Part shown: piece after piece, positions 21,962 to 34,488 of the stretch
How positions within the stretch are numbered: position 1 is the first letter of the stretch
How the letters are laid out: every line of letters begins with the position of its first letter
Assembly (NCBI GenBank): GCA_029449235.1
Contig: JANATG010000007.1
Span: forward strand, 186,001 to 250,000
Length of the DNA: 64,000 bases
Source: Linnemannia schmuckeri
Taxonomy: Eukaryota > Mortierellomycota > Mortierellomycetes > Mortierellales > Mortierellaceae
Direction of reading: 5' to 3'
Made by a program: the position numbers and the translations under genes
Notes under the pieces: generated by a model
The model's input: the letters and a program-made list of their open reading frames with translations, nothing else
Database searches by the model: none
Told to the model about the DNA's origin: nothing

Positions 21962-24943
21962 CGTATATGCTCAATGTTGATATGCTCCTTGCTATTGGTG
22001 TTTCAGTTGTTGTTGACTGTGTTGATTTGTGGTTGATATATGAAACTGAGTGGTTGCTGCCTACTCGTTCGATTGCTTTTTCTCCGATGAGTATGCGTGT
22101 GTGCTGTCGAGAATCCGGCTGCAACAAGGAAGGACAAGATAAGGAAGGAAGGAAAGGAAGTGATATGCAAAGTGCTGATGGTCGATGCTCTTTTGTAACA
22201 GAATTATTTCTTTGTTGTTATTATTTTTGTGGGGAAAAAGGAAAGGGCGCCAACGTGAATATATATGTTGTGCCACGGACAACTCTTGATGCCTGTTTGC
22301 TTGATGAGCAAGAAGTGAATCGAGAATGAATGCCGGACGGAAAGTTTGTCGTTATTGTTGTTGCGTGAGTATATCCCAAAAGTGTCTCCTGTGTGAATTC
22401 GTCAAGGAGGTATCAGAGAGAGAGGAGAGAAGGAAAGAAAAGGAAGAGGGTAAAGAAGAGAGAAGAGAAGTAAAAGGGGGAGATGGAGAGATAAAGGGAA
22501 AAGTAGGCGGAAGGACATAATGAAAAAGAAGGTTGGGTCGGACAGCATCATTCTCTCTTTGGGGTAAATCATCAGGGATTATGGTTGCTGAAAGTGAACG
22601 TGTCATTCCCTCCTTCTGCCCTCTCCTTGTGCCCCTTTGTACATCCCATCCATAACAGCCATTCCCTTTCCACCGCTCTCTTATCCTTTCTTGCCCCCAT
22701 CACCCTCATACATACTTACAGACATACATCCCCCTTCAACAATGCATAGAAAGCAGCCCCACTCCCCAGCAGAAATATGAACAATACGAAAAAAATAGGA
22801 AGAACCGACACACCGCCTGTCAAGTCGAATGAATGCCTCCCGCTTGGAACTCCTCCATCCACCTGTCGCCACCGACCGATCGGTCCCCTTTTTTACTTTA
22901 TTTTATTTTTTACATTTTTACTATTTTTTTTTGTTGGGTTAAGGTGGTTCAAATCGGTCTTCTTAGGCAGTCATTGTCGATGCCCTCTCTTCATCGTCCT
23001 CACCTAAAATGTACAGACCGGTACTTTTCTGCCGTTACAGTATACCTGTCTACAAAGTATGTGTATGTGTTTTTATGCAATGCGCTCGGCTCGTGTCATC
23101 AACATAACAAGCCTTGGGTTCTTCTTTCCCCCCACCTTTTTTTCCATCCCTCTTTGTCCCTGCTTCTTCTCCCTCGCACTGCTCTTTTTTTATGTCAACA
23201 AAAATCCTCCGGGCGCTTGCTGAAGACAAATAGTTCATAGCTTTGCATGATTTCTCTTTTTGTTCCCATGGGCATCCGACCGACCCAACTATGGGTAAAA
23301 AAACATAAAATTCTTTGGGGATGAAGAGAGGAGGAGACAAACGCAGTTATCCGGAAGGAGGAACCAACGACAGTTTGGTTATCCGTAGTTGCGCTTGGGC
23401 AACTTGTGGTTCTCAGGAGAAGAACAGGGCTCTATGATTCTCTAGTGACTCTACCTTGAGCGGGTACATGATGTTGAAATGCTAACGATCCCCTCCAAGA
23501 TCTGCAAATGCGGGGGGAAGAAGGAAAATTGATGGGAACTTGAACAAGAAGGCGGTTGCCGGACCCGGGGCCAATTGGCGACGACGAAGAGAACGAGTAG
23601 AGGCAGAGCCGAAAAAATGTACAACGGGAGGACTACATAGCACCGGGCTTGTACTTCCCTTACCCCAAAGAAGCAAAGAAGTACAGTACTCGTCTGTCTC
23701 TCTTCTTGGATGTCCAACTTTCTTCTCCACAACAAAACCAGTTGACATGCATGTGTTTGTCTTTGTTTAGATGGGGGATATGTCGAGTAATGGCGCACAA
23801 CGTGGACTTATTTGGTGGCAAAAATTCCCCCATCGTCCCCACCTCTCCCTCGATGAGATGCGCATTGTCCACTTTTTTTTTCCTTCCTGCAAGTTTGCGT
23901 AGAACAAACAACAAAAGAAGAGCGATAAGGAATCAGTTGTCATGCGAAAAACGCCCCCCTTTTCTGCAAACACATCCATGGGCACCCAGATCGAGTCAGA
24001 TAGGCCTTGCTGGGCTTCCCCTTCCTTCCGTTCAGACACACAGAGAAAAGAGACAAGAGAGGAAGGAAGGTTCCCAAAATGCCCTTTTGTGAGATGTAAT
24101 CGAAAGACGATTTTTTCCAACGTGTCAATTTGAACAAAATAAACTTTATTTTTAAGCCCCAGCAAGGACAAAAACCCTTTCGACAGCCAGCCTTCCGCTT
24201 TCAAGCGTTCCTATTACATAACATCCATTTCGGAACTCAAGGTCGGGTTCTTTGTGTGAGAGAAGGTCTACTGTAAAAGGCTATACTGTAGAAAGGCTAA
24301 TGAGGTATGGTTTGGTGCTAATTACACGAGATCGAGCCTGGAGGAATACTTACGTAATGGAACTCAGGGTGGTACTGAAGTTATTGCCAGTGGTTCGGCT
24401 CGAGTAGGGAAGATAACAAAGCAAGAACAATAGTCGTAATGAACGGTAGCGATACTCGATGAATATAAAGCTCAAAACTTCCAATTAACCCTCAGTTGAT
24501 CGCCCGTTCTGGTCCTTGTTGTGTTTAGAAGTATGGCATTGGATGTCTACGACCAGTTCGCGTGGAGTTACTTAACACGACCTCTAAAAGACGAAGATAC
24601 ATAACCTGACGCTGGTCTAAACCCACACCCTGCCTGCCGATATACTGTCGACATTGTTCATCTCTTGCTCTTCCGTTACTTCATCCGAACAACGCATGTG
24701 AATTCAGGTGGTTGGATCAAGTTGTAACTTGAGCAATGGATTGAAAAAGAAGCGGTGTACACATGGCCAGGGGCATCAGGTTTAAGCAACTAATAGGCAG
24801 TCACATCAACAACAAAGGGCGATTCACTTTAAAAAAAAAGAGGAATCAGCTTTCACCTACGGACACGAACAGAGGACACTCTCAAGGACAGGAGTGACAT
24901 ATAAAGTGCAGCAACCAGGAAGGAGCCCAACAAGTATACAGCA
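21962..24943. other. Intergenic (3 kb), no supported gene
   Basis: Purine-rich block at 22400-22520, pyrimidine-rich block at 22860-23200, and scattered short frames (for example 23649-24092) without splice-consistent extension or recognisable motifs. I see no gene, RNA or repeat I can defend. Confidence 0.45.
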
Positions 24944-26288
24944 ATGGCCGTCAAGAAACCAAAACGATCGACCGCAAAACGGAGGCGCATTCCCGTCACC
25001 GCATCACTCTCTCCCACAACCACTACACAACCCACCGTCACGCCAGCAGGATCCTCCTCAGCAAACTCACTATCAGTCCTCATGGCATTAACACCCTCAG
25101 GCGCAGAGACAACCTCTACTACTTCCTCGCTCTTGACCATCAAATCCTCAAAAGCCGTCGCTCGTAAGAAATCCTCCATGGCCACTGCCCAATTGATCCG
25201 ACGATACCATACCCTTAACAAGGAGCTTTCCCAATGCCTTGCCCGCATCGATGTCTCACAGACAGGAACTGGAGAAGATGGCAGAGGAGGTGGATATCAG
25301 AGATCGCAGGGACCGAGGTACACGGCACAACAAAAGGCGAATGATTTGGCGAGGATAGCGGCGATTCGGCAGGAGATGGATGATCTTGGAGGGCTGGACA
25401 TGTATCAGAAGGCGTCGACTTTGGGTCAGTCCAAGCAGCGTGGAGGCGATTCTAGCAAGTGGTTGATTCCCGTTATCGAGAGCTGCTATCCTAAACTTGA
25501 CAAAAAGGTATAGCTGCTAGAGGAGCAACGGCTTCATTGACATGACGCACCAAAACCGCCAATATTTGAACTTATTAATGCTTACTTTCTTTGAACCTTT
25601 GGAACATGTAGGCAGACAAACCGTTAAGACTGCTGGACATTGGAGCACTCTCGCCTCACAACTATCAAAAATACAGTTCCTGGATCCAAGCAACACCCAT
25701 CGACCTCAACCCCCAGGATCCCCTCATCACAAAAATGGATTTCCTAGAAATGCCCGTACCCACCACAAAAGACCAACTCTTTGACGTCGTCTGTCTCTCT
25801 CTTGTCGTCAACTTTGTTGGCGACCCAACTCAGCGCGGCGAGATCTTGCGTCATTCGACTCGATTCCTGGTCCCGGGCACGGGACTTTTGTATTTGGTGC
25901 TGCCGCTGCCGTGTATTGACAATTCGCGATATATGGACCATGAGCTGTTGGTCGAGATGATGGCGGCGTTGGGGTACACGACCCTTGTGAGTCATCACCT
26001 TGCCAAAAAGTTGGCCTACTATGCTTTTCGATTGGATGTTGCCCCTGAGGATAATAAGGATGGCAACAAGAGGAGAGGGAGTAAGAAGACGGGGACCAAT
26101 CAACCGTTGTTTCCCAAGAAGATGCGCCATGATAAACCCAATCGTAACAAGTAAGTCTGCCCTTGCACCCCTTCGACTGGTTGTGAGAGAATTTTGCTGG
26201 ATTTTTCTGGAGATGTCTTTTCAACCAACTAACCAACCTTCTCTCGTTGTTCTACGCCTTTTGTAGCTTCTGCATTGTCCTTGTATAG
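24944..26288 (+). CDS. BMT2: 25S rRNA adenine-N1 methyltransferase, Bmt2 family (374 aa)
   Basis: join(24944..25507, 25612..26150, 26267..26288), closing at 375 codons. The basic N-terminus (KKPKRSTAKRRR) fits nucleolar import. A Ser/Thr-rich linker follows, then a helical domain (LIRRYHTLNKELSQCLARI...YQKAS) typical of the family. The Rossmann methyltransferase starts in exon 2 with LRLLDIGAL (SAM motif I, 193-201), PIDLNP (acidic residue near 219) and DVVCLSLVVNFVGDPTQRG, the family's catalytic-loop signature. In yeast, Bmt2 makes m1A2142 in 25S rRNA. The 22-nt last exon adds NFCIVLV; without that splice the frame would end at TAA 26152-26154, but the site GTAAGT/TTTTGTAG is strong and a hydrophobic C-terminus is expected. 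Upstream starts are not available. Confidence 0.9.
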
Positions 26289-26692
26289 CACTGTACACCC
26301 GACAACTAATAAAAAACACCCAAGCAGGTACAACCTTGTCAACCGATTTATAATTATCACCCTCGACCCACTATCATACGTTCTCCTCTCCTCCACAACT
26401 CCACACAAACATACGCATGCCTATCTGTATGCATCATAGTTCGTTCAACAGGATCGAGAGTCTTCCTTTTTCGATCTGGGCTCGAGGAATGCGTTCTAGG
26501 CTATTCCTCCACACGCTCAAGCACCCTCCAGCTCTCTCTGTCTCATCCCCCCCTTCTTCCCCCTCCTTAATTACTCAAGACTCCGATGCTAAAAGGATCA
26601 GATTTTCATCCTTCTTCCTCCAAAAAAACTGGTAGAATTGTTTTTTTTTCGCGATTATCGCTTTGATTCGCAAAAGAGGAAGGGACATAAAA

Positions 26693-26724
<32 letters not shown>

Positions 26725-27175
26725 GCACGATATCGATGGAAAGATGACCTTTCGATTAATCGCTTTTGGACTGGATGCGCCTCGGTAGTCCCTCTGCGCA
26801 ATATCCTTTCGCTCTGAATCGAAGGGCGGAAGGGCAGAGAATAATGACATTTGGGAATATTGCATGTTTGTCACACAACAGACGTTGGAGATTATTAGGA
26901 GAGGGTCGCAATCCGTGGAAGGGCCGATGGAATCAAAAGGAGAGGATCACTTCATCCCGTTTCATTCTCTCTTCTTTCACCTGCCCTATTGTCCATATTA
27001 TTTTGACTTCTCAAAAGACTTGTCTCCTCCTCGGACTCCCGACAAACCGCGTAAGGGAGTCAAGAAAGGCCTACTCGTTGACATCAACACAGTACTTCAA
27101 AATCGAAAGAATGAACAAAAAGAAGTGGGCTCAGGAAGGAGACAACTGAATTGAAAGAGGACTTTATCCTTAATA

Positions 27176-27209
<34 letters not shown>

Positions 27210-28158
27210 GCAGATCCAATATAAGGTAAAAGAGAAAAAAAAAAAAAAATGATAGAAGGCAAACGATGCAAGCCCAAGCGCCGCCTGCATCCGGGCTCAA
27301 TTATATTTTCCGTCTTGTTCATTCATGAAAAGTACTTCTTGGAATTGGGCTGGGTCAAGGGTAGTAATGATGACGGGTGAAAGGAAGGGGGAAGGGGGCG
27401 AGAAGTGAAGGGAATGACGAAGAAAAACCAGGGGGTTGAACATCGTCCTTTTGTACAATTGGATGATTGACGATGAACGTCGGAAAAAGGGGGGAGGGGT
27501 TGAGAATAAGTGCCTCTCGTGTCAATAGAAGAGGGATTTCTTTCTGTCGTTATACCAGCCCGATTATTTTTGGGTGCTGCCTCTCTTCTACTTTTCATTT
27601 TACAGACGGTGGTCTGGTCAGCTCAGGACTGCAGAAAGAAGATGGGAAAGAAGGGGAGATGAAGGAGCCAACAGAACAGAATAGAAAACAGTGCTAGAGG
27701 GCAAAAGCTCTCGTTTTTTATACAGGTCAAATAAAGTAAACGGTACTGTGCCCATTCAACTGCCGGAAAGAAAAGGGAACGAAATGGCAAAAGAGGGGAT
27801 AAAGGGGCAGGGAAGGGGGAGGGAAGGGAGGGAAAAGAGAAAGAGGAGCCGTTGCTGATAACCGGCAGTTGTTGGATGATAAAAGGACCAACCAACCCTC
27901 CCAGGCAGACCAACAAAAACAATCAAACAAACAAACAAACAAACCCACCTCTGCTTGTCATTCGACTCTTCTTCCTCCTTCCTCTCTGCGCCCTTCCTTC
28001 TATTTTAACAGGCTGTATTTATTTTCCACGTCTGTTGGCTGACGGTGATTCGCATTCTTTTGCTTCTCTTGCATTTTTTTCACAACCCCCCTTTTTTACT
28101 TTTTCTCTTGGCCTTATTTGTCGTTTTGTCGCCGTTTCTCACTCGCAAGACCAAGAAG
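26289..28158. other. Intergenic with inverted A- and T-tracts
   Basis: A run of about 28 A (26694-26721) and a run of about 30 T (27179-27208) face each other 460 bp apart; a second A-run lies at about 27235-27249. An AAAC microsatellite occurs at about 27925-27945. The last 200 bases are pyrimidine-rich and are the promoter of monooxygenase A. Frames in between have no support. Confidence 0.55.
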
Positions 28159-30581
28159 ATGCCCAGGACGCCGAGTACGATGGCTCCAAGGCCACACCTC
28201 CGTGTGATTATTGTTGGAGCTGGTATTGGAGGTCTCATGCTGGGTATTCTTCTTCAAAGGATGGGCGTTACCTACCAGATCTTTGAGCGTGCGCCCAAAG
28301 TCAAGCCCTTAGGTAAGGGATACCCTTCCATCGTCTTCAAGGCTAAGCGCTTGTTTTTCGGTTCTTTCTTGATAATTGACTCCTACTCCTGGCTATACCT
28401 TCTCACCAAACAGGCGCATTGATGTCAATTAATTCAAACATCTTGCCGGTGTTTGAACAGCTGGGGCTGCTGGAGCGGGTCGAGGCGATCTCGTTGTTGA
28501 TCTATTATACGACCCTGTTTAACGGCAAGCTGGAGAAGATTGCAGAAGTCAACACCAAGGACCACAGAGATCGGTAAGTGACAACTCAGAGGTTATTGAT
28601 GACAAGGACATGGTTCGCTAGGGATGAAAGGAGAGAGGGAATGAGTTCTCGGGAAAAGAAAAATGGGTTTTCATTCCCACCCATGTATGAAAGCACAAAA
28701 AAGAATCGCTCTTCTCGAAAAATGAACCCAAAAAACTCAACCCAACAACGCTCAAACCATGGCACAAAATGCACAAACTTGTTCTTTTTCATCAAAAACA
28801 AACACTAAAAATCCAACTAAACAAACCTTCGCACCCCCTCAAAAACCTTAGAGCTGGATACGACTTTCTAGTCTTCTCTCGTCCAGAACTGTACGATATC
28901 CTCCTAGGCGAGATCCCTCCAGAGCGTATCTCGTTCAACAAACGGGTGTTAAGCATGACAAAGACCATCGGCGGAACCGAGATCAACTGTTCCGACAACT
29001 CTTCCTATGAAGGCGACATCATCGTGGGCGCTGATGGGGCGTACAGTTCAATACGACAGAACATTTACAGAAAGATGTCTGAACTGGGAACACTACCGGC
29101 GTCGGATGGCAAGGATATGGCGATGCCATACTTGTGTATGGTCGGGACGACAACTCCTCGGGATCCGGAGAGGTACCCGGAGTTGAAGGATTTGCATACT
29201 CATATCCACCATGTGATTGGCGACAGTACACCATACAGCGTAAGTACCTTTGAAGGCGAGTGGGCAGCAGTGTATGGTTTTGCTCTTTTGCCCTTTTCGT
29301 TTTTTCCAAATTTGCATTTTAGTCATGACTGAGCCTGGGACAGGAGGGGAGACAATACCACTATTTGCTAATCCCCCTCGTTTCTTTCTGCTCCCTTCTC
29401 CCCTACCCTCTTTCCAACTGTCATGCGATAATGTAGTGGACAGTGATCACAATCCCAGGCAACCGATTTTGCTGGAGCGTCATGGCACAGATCACAAACC
29501 AAGCCGAAGCTAGAGAACAGCGGTTCAGGAACTCGGAATGGGGTCCCGAGGCGAACGAGGAACTGATCGAAGCTGTCCGCGCGTTCCCGGTCACCTTTGG
29601 AGGCACGTTGGGAGAGATTATTGACTCGACGCCCAAGGACCGGATTTCGAAGGTCATGTTGGAGGAGAAGTTATTTGAGACTTGGTACCATGATAGTGTT
29701 GTCTTGATTGGTGATGGTAAGTCCTTATTTTGGATTGTAGGCTGTTGTTTTTTAAGAGAGAAGGAATGAAGAAGAGGAAGAAGAGGAAGAAGAGGAGATA
29801 TGTATGTAGTGAGGAGTACATTGATATACTTGAAAGTGTCGACTACTAACAAAATACACACCTTTTCGAACATACACTTTACTGTGAAAATCGGATTTTA
29901 TTTTGTCCAACAACAGCATGCCATAAGGTAACCACATTCTACTGGTTCAATATTCACCCTTGCCGTTCATGTCCTTGACACCCTTGCTGACCTACCCATC
30001 TCTATTTACCCATAACAGATGCTACCAACATCAGGTCAGGGAGCAATCAATGCGATGCAAGACGCGGTGATCCTTGCCAACTGCCTCTACGACCTCGAGG
30101 ATGTGCGCCCCGAGTCGTTGACGGCAGCCTTCAAGTCCTACAAACAGCAGCGATACAGCGAGGCCAAGAAGCAAATCACTAACAGCAAAGTCAACGCCAA
30201 AATCTCCAGCGGCCAGGTACCTTTGCCGTCATTGATCATCAATTGCCTCATCACCATGTTTCACTTATTTCAATCAGTCTCACTTCAGAAACTAACAAAC
30301 TCATTTTCTGTCTCTCCCGTTCATCACTCGCCCACCCACTTTATTTTTTATTCTCCTCGTAGACAAAGGTGGATAGAGCAATACGCCATGTAGTCCTAAA
30401 CTACATCCCCCGAACCTTCCAAGACCGGCAATTCACAAAAGATGCAGCCTACCGTCCTCAATGCACATTCATGCAACGAGTCCCCGACAAGGGCTCGGTC
30501 CCTTCCCAGCCTCAGCTGCCTTCTAGAAGATATGAGGCAGAAATGGAAGCTAACCGACGATACTTTTCTGTCCCCCTTTGA
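28159..30581 (+). CDS. FAD-dependent monooxygenase A (469 aa), array member
   Basis: join(28159..28312, 28414..28573, 28852..29239, 29437..29716, 29917..29927, 30019..30216, 30363..30581), closing at 470 codons. Exon 5 is an 11-nt microexon. Group-A flavoprotein monooxygenase (PHBH fold): dinucleotide motif VIIVGAGIGGL (16-26) with the ribose-binding Glu43 in FERAPKV; DG motif GADGAYSSIR (from 164); GD motif GDACHKMLPTSGQG (326-339), which binds FAD phosphate and ribityl. These enzymes hydroxylate or epoxidise small molecules using NAD(P)H and O2; the substrate here is unknown. No signal peptide or membrane anchor is evident from the ATG at 28159. An in-frame hydrophobic extension upstream has no ATG and is promoter. 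It lacks the intron that splits GQ|G in C, D and E. Confidence 0.92.
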
Positions 30582-31514
30582 TACCCCACTCTACCTCCTT
30601 CCTCTCTCCTTACTCTACTCTACCCTACTCTACCTCACCTTTTAGTTATTAGATTTTCTTGATGGCAAGTAATAATAAAAATATTGATATTGGATGGAAA
30701 AGGCTATGTTTGTATATTGTTGATGCTGTTTTATTGGTCCTGGGTCTCGGAAAAGGTGTGTGTGTTGTTGCTATAGTTGATGATGATGTTGTTGTTCTTC
30801 TTGTTGTTGTGAGTATGGAGAGGTAAGAGCGAAATAGCTAATGTATGACAAAGTTTCGCCGTTGGTCAAGGAAAGAAAAACAACAATGAGGATTGGGTTT
30901 GGTATGAGCTGGAGGAAGGACTGGGAACTTTGTTGGCTTCTCAGTTATTTTTGTATATGGTCGTGCGTGTCAAAGTTTGTCGTTGTTTTTAATGACACTG
31001 CCGTGGTGGTGGTCTGGCGCGGATTGAACTTTGACGTTCTTTTCGATTGATGGTTGATGGGCAAGCCAAGTCGAGGAAAGAGTGTACAGCTTGTGTGAGA
31101 GAAAGAGCAGAGAAGAGAGAATGGCGCCCGCCTTCCTTCTGCCAGTGTTTGTATTTGACTGTTGGAGTGAATGAGCATTTTTGTGAAAGGCCAAGGACTG
31201 GAAGCATTGCTCTCAAATTTTATGCGTCCAAGAAAAGTGTTCATTCGTCTCTCATGAATGAACATCCACTCACCCACCCACCCACCCATCGCCTCCCTCA
31301 TCGTACAATGCAAGTTGATACGACGGGCGGAACCACAAAAAAAGAATGAAAAAAGTGCTCACTGTGCATCTGCAGCCGGTCAAGTCCCCAGTCCGTCAAC
31401 AAGAAACACACTGTAATCACAGGACAATTCAATCCATTCGTTGGAAACACACCCTCGTTTTTTTTTTGTATTAGCGTCTCGGAAAGAAGAGGATCAATTC
31501 TCTTTCTTCTTTTC

Positions 31515-31548
<34 letters not shown>

Positions 31549-31607
31549 TTTCTCTTTATTCCTTCTTCATTCTTTTTCCTTTCACAACAACACACAAATA
31601 TCCAGTC
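30582..31607. other. Spacer between monooxygenases A and B
   Basis: A GTT/GAT-rich segment (about 30770-30820) follows the A 3' end; the rest is AT-rich and, from 31440, a T/C-rich B promoter (TTCTTTTC repeats at 31500-31570). No gene. Confidence 0.55.
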
Positions 31608-33498
31608 ATGACTCTTCCTCCAAGACCTCGCCCCACCGTGGTGATCGTGGGCGCCGGAATTGCTGGTCTGATGATGGGAATCCTCCTTGATAAGATGGAT
31701 ATCCCTTACACGATCCTCGAGCGTGCTCCTAAAGTCAAGCCCCTCGGTATGCTTCCCCTCCCGTGTTGCTTTTCTCAAGCTGCCAACAATGTTTTCTTAT
31801 GAATTATCAGAATAATTCTTTCTTTCTTCTAACAATGTGCCATTTTTACTTGTTGATGGAGAATAGGTGCGTTGATGAGCTTCAATGGAAACATCTTGGC
31901 ACTTTTCGATCAGTTGGGTATGCTGGAGGAGGCGATGAGCATCTCGTTCAAGATCCATAGCACCAACCTCTTTGACGAGAAACTTAACAAGCTTGCTGAA
32001 GTCAACACTAGCGACCACCACGATCGGTAAGAGGGGAAAAAAAGTTGTGCATAAGGATATCGTTCATTCTCGAGAAAATCAATTTATCGATCAAAACAAA
32101 CAATACACGAACACAATCGCTCAACATCTTTTCTTTTCTTCCTTTTTTCATGATACGTATGGCACAATGCAGCACGGGATACGACTTTATTGTCTTCTCA
32201 CGCCCAGAACTGTACGAGATCATTCGGAAACGAGTCCCCGAGGAAAAGGTCCTGATGAACAAAAAAGTCACCGCCATCAAGAAGACCGCTACGGGCGTCG
32301 AGGTCTCTTGCTCCGATAACACCTCTTACGAGGGACATATCCTGATCGGTGCCGATGGTGCTTACAGCACCGTCCGTCAGAAGCTTTATAACGAGATGGA
32401 GGCTGAGGGAGTGCTTCCAAAGTCAGATGCTGAAGATTTGGCGATGCCCTATTTGTGCATGGTTGGAACTACGACCCCTCGGGATCCCAAGAAGTATCCT
32501 GAACTCGAAGGACCTAACACGCATATTCATCACGTTATCGGAGATGGCACCCCTTACAGCGTACGCTTGTTGTTACTCGTGAACTCTAACATCGAAGTTT
32601 TCTAACAACCAGCAGGACTCTCCTCTTGTTACTTTACTAACCAGTATCCCCTCTATCTTGCCAATGGACACAGTGGACGGTGATTACTATTCCAGGAAAC
32701 AGATTCTGCTGGAGCGTCATGCAACAGATCACAGACCCTGCAGAAGCCAAAGCCCAACGATTCCGCAACTCAGAATGGGGTCCCGAAGCAACTGAGAGCA
32801 TGATCGCCGCCGTCCGCGACTTCCCTACAACCTTCGGAGGTGGCACCCTGGGCGACATTCTCGACGCAACCCCCAAAGATGTGGTCTCCAAGGTCATGTT
32901 GGAAGAGAAGTTGTTCGACACCTGGCACCATGGCAATGTCGTGTTAATTGGAGATGCTGTGCACAAGATGTTGCCTACCTCTGGACAAGGTGCGATTAAT
33001 GCGATGCAGGATGCGGTGGTGCTTGCCAATTGTATTTATGATTTGGAGGATTTGAAGCCCGAGAGCTTGGATGCTGCGTTTGAGTCGTATAAGCAGCAGC
33101 GTCATGGGGAGGCCAAGAAGCAGGTTATTAACAGTGCCGTCAACGCCAAGATCTCCAGCGGTCAGGTATGCACATTTCCTCTCGGATCATTGTCTTGTTG
33201 CTCCTTCGGCGTTTACGTGAATAAGGCTGCTGTACAAGTCATTAACCACGTTTCGATCACCTTTTTTTCACCTTTGTAGACGTTCCTTGACAGATGCGTG
33301 CGCCATGTGGTCCTGAACTGGATCCCTAAATCGTTCCAGGACCGCCAGTTCACAAAGGACGCCGCCTACCGCCCTCAATGCACATTCCTCCCCCGCATCC
33401 CCGACAAGGGCTCCGTCCCCTCCCTCCCTCAGCTTCCCTCTAAGCGTTACCAGGCTGAGCAAGCAGCTGCCGCTGCTGCTAGCCCCACTGCTCTTTAA
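31608..33498 (+). CDS. FAD-dependent monooxygenase B (465 aa), intron-poor member
   Basis: join(31608..31746, 31867..32026, 32173..32560, 32674..33165, 33280..33498), closing at 466 codons. Motifs: VVIVGAGIAGL, LERAPKV, GADGAYSTVR, GDAVHKMLPTSGQG. The Cys of the ACHK element is Val here. The first three and last intron positions match A, but the three introns around the GD motif (before and after the ACHK microexon and inside GQG) are all absent and the exons are fused exactly, giving one 492-nt exon. This is most simply explained by intron loss via a reverse-transcribed copy; the alternative, gain of three introns in the others, needs more steps. The Ala-rich C-terminus (AAAAAASPTAL-like) differs from A. 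The substrate is unknown. Confidence 0.92.
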
Positions 33499-33544
33499 GG
33501 TGTTCTTCTCACTTAACATTTTCATAGATAGACTCGTATATATA

Positions 33545-33656
33545 TATTTCATACATGTGCAAAGATCGTTTTCTTGTACGTTGTTACATAGCTTCATTCA
33601 TATTTCATACATGTACAAAGATCGTTTTCTTGTATATTGTTACATAGCCTTATTCA
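33545..33656 (+). repeat. 56-bp tandem duplication in the 3' region of monooxygenase B
   Basis: Two adjacent units, 33545-33600 and 33601-33656, each beginning TATTTCATACATGT and sharing AAAGATCGTTTTCTTGTA. They differ at only a few positions, and a third unit starts (TATTTCG) at 33657. It begins 47 bases after the B stop codon, so it probably lies in its 3' UTR. Confidence 0.9.
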
Positions 33657-34182
33657 TATTTCGTTCAGTGCCCTTAATAAATTACTAAGGTGTTCCCATA
33701 GCTGCGCCCACTCAGGAACCAAGCTTCAGATGGACATTGATTTGGAAGTAAAGGCTCAACCAAGGAGCACACGCCCATATAGAGATTCGCTCACAAAATG
33801 TGTCGGAGGCGTTACTTTTTTTCTTGACTTTCTGCTAATGTATTTTTGTGGTACTTGTCGTTGACGGATGCATGGTGTGAGACGGAAGTGAGAACAAGAG
33901 AATCCATAAGGAAGAGAAACGGCTGCGTCCTGTGAGTGGAAACATGAGTGTGGTTGAGACAGCAAGCGAGAGGTAAGAGGGATGCACTGGGTTGAAGCTA
34001 TTAGAGTAATCATGAAGAGAAAACAAACGAGAGGAAGGTCGAGTAGAAAAAGACAAGGAGGAGAAGGAGAACCATAGATGAGTATGCTGTGAGTACATGA
34101 AAGTGAGGCATGGCAAATGTGAGTAGATCATATCAGTTCATCGAAAACCAGTGATTTACGATGATGGCAAATAGAGAGGACT

Positions 34183-34227
<45 letters not shown>

Positions 34228-34233
34228 AGAGAA

Positions 34234-34327
34234 GGATGCGGAGGGACAGATTTGAACCTGTTGTTACCCTCATGGCTGGATTGTTGGCTTGAAAGAGTGC
34301 AATAAAGCTGTTATTGCTAACGCATCC
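34234..34327 (-). repeat. 94-bp tRNA-like short repeat, copy 1
   Basis: Read on the minus strand it starts GGATGCG and ends CGCATCC, a perfect 7-bp pair as in a tRNA acceptor stem. It contains GGTTCAAATC, which matches a Pol III B box, preceded by GAGGGTAACAACA, and is followed by a long T-run. The T-arm and D-arm do not fold canonically, so I do not call it a tRNA; a decayed tRNA or tRNA-derived SINE is likely. Confidence 0.45.
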
Positions 34328-34488
34328 GTATTTCTCAAAAGTTGAGGCAAGGATGTTATACTCATGAGTCATCACTGCGCCTCCAAGGAAAAAAAAGGGT
34401 ACAAAAGGGCAAAATAAGACATGCGAAAAAATAAAAAAAAAAAAAAGCAAATAGAGTACTTGGACAAAATAAAAGAGAGTGAGAGGAG

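Noticed and set aside
27860..27950. AAAC repeat as a CRISPR-like or structured array
   Set aside because: Simple microsatellite; no spacer-repeat organisation.
28045..28158. Hydrophobic N-terminal extension of monooxygenase A
   Set aside because: It begins at GTG with no ATG, lies in the T/C-rich promoter, and the paralogs start at the position equivalent to 28159.
34234..34327. Functional tRNA gene
   Set aside because: Acceptor-like ends pair, but the T-arm is out of register and the D-arm is weak, so only a tRNA-like repeat is claimed.
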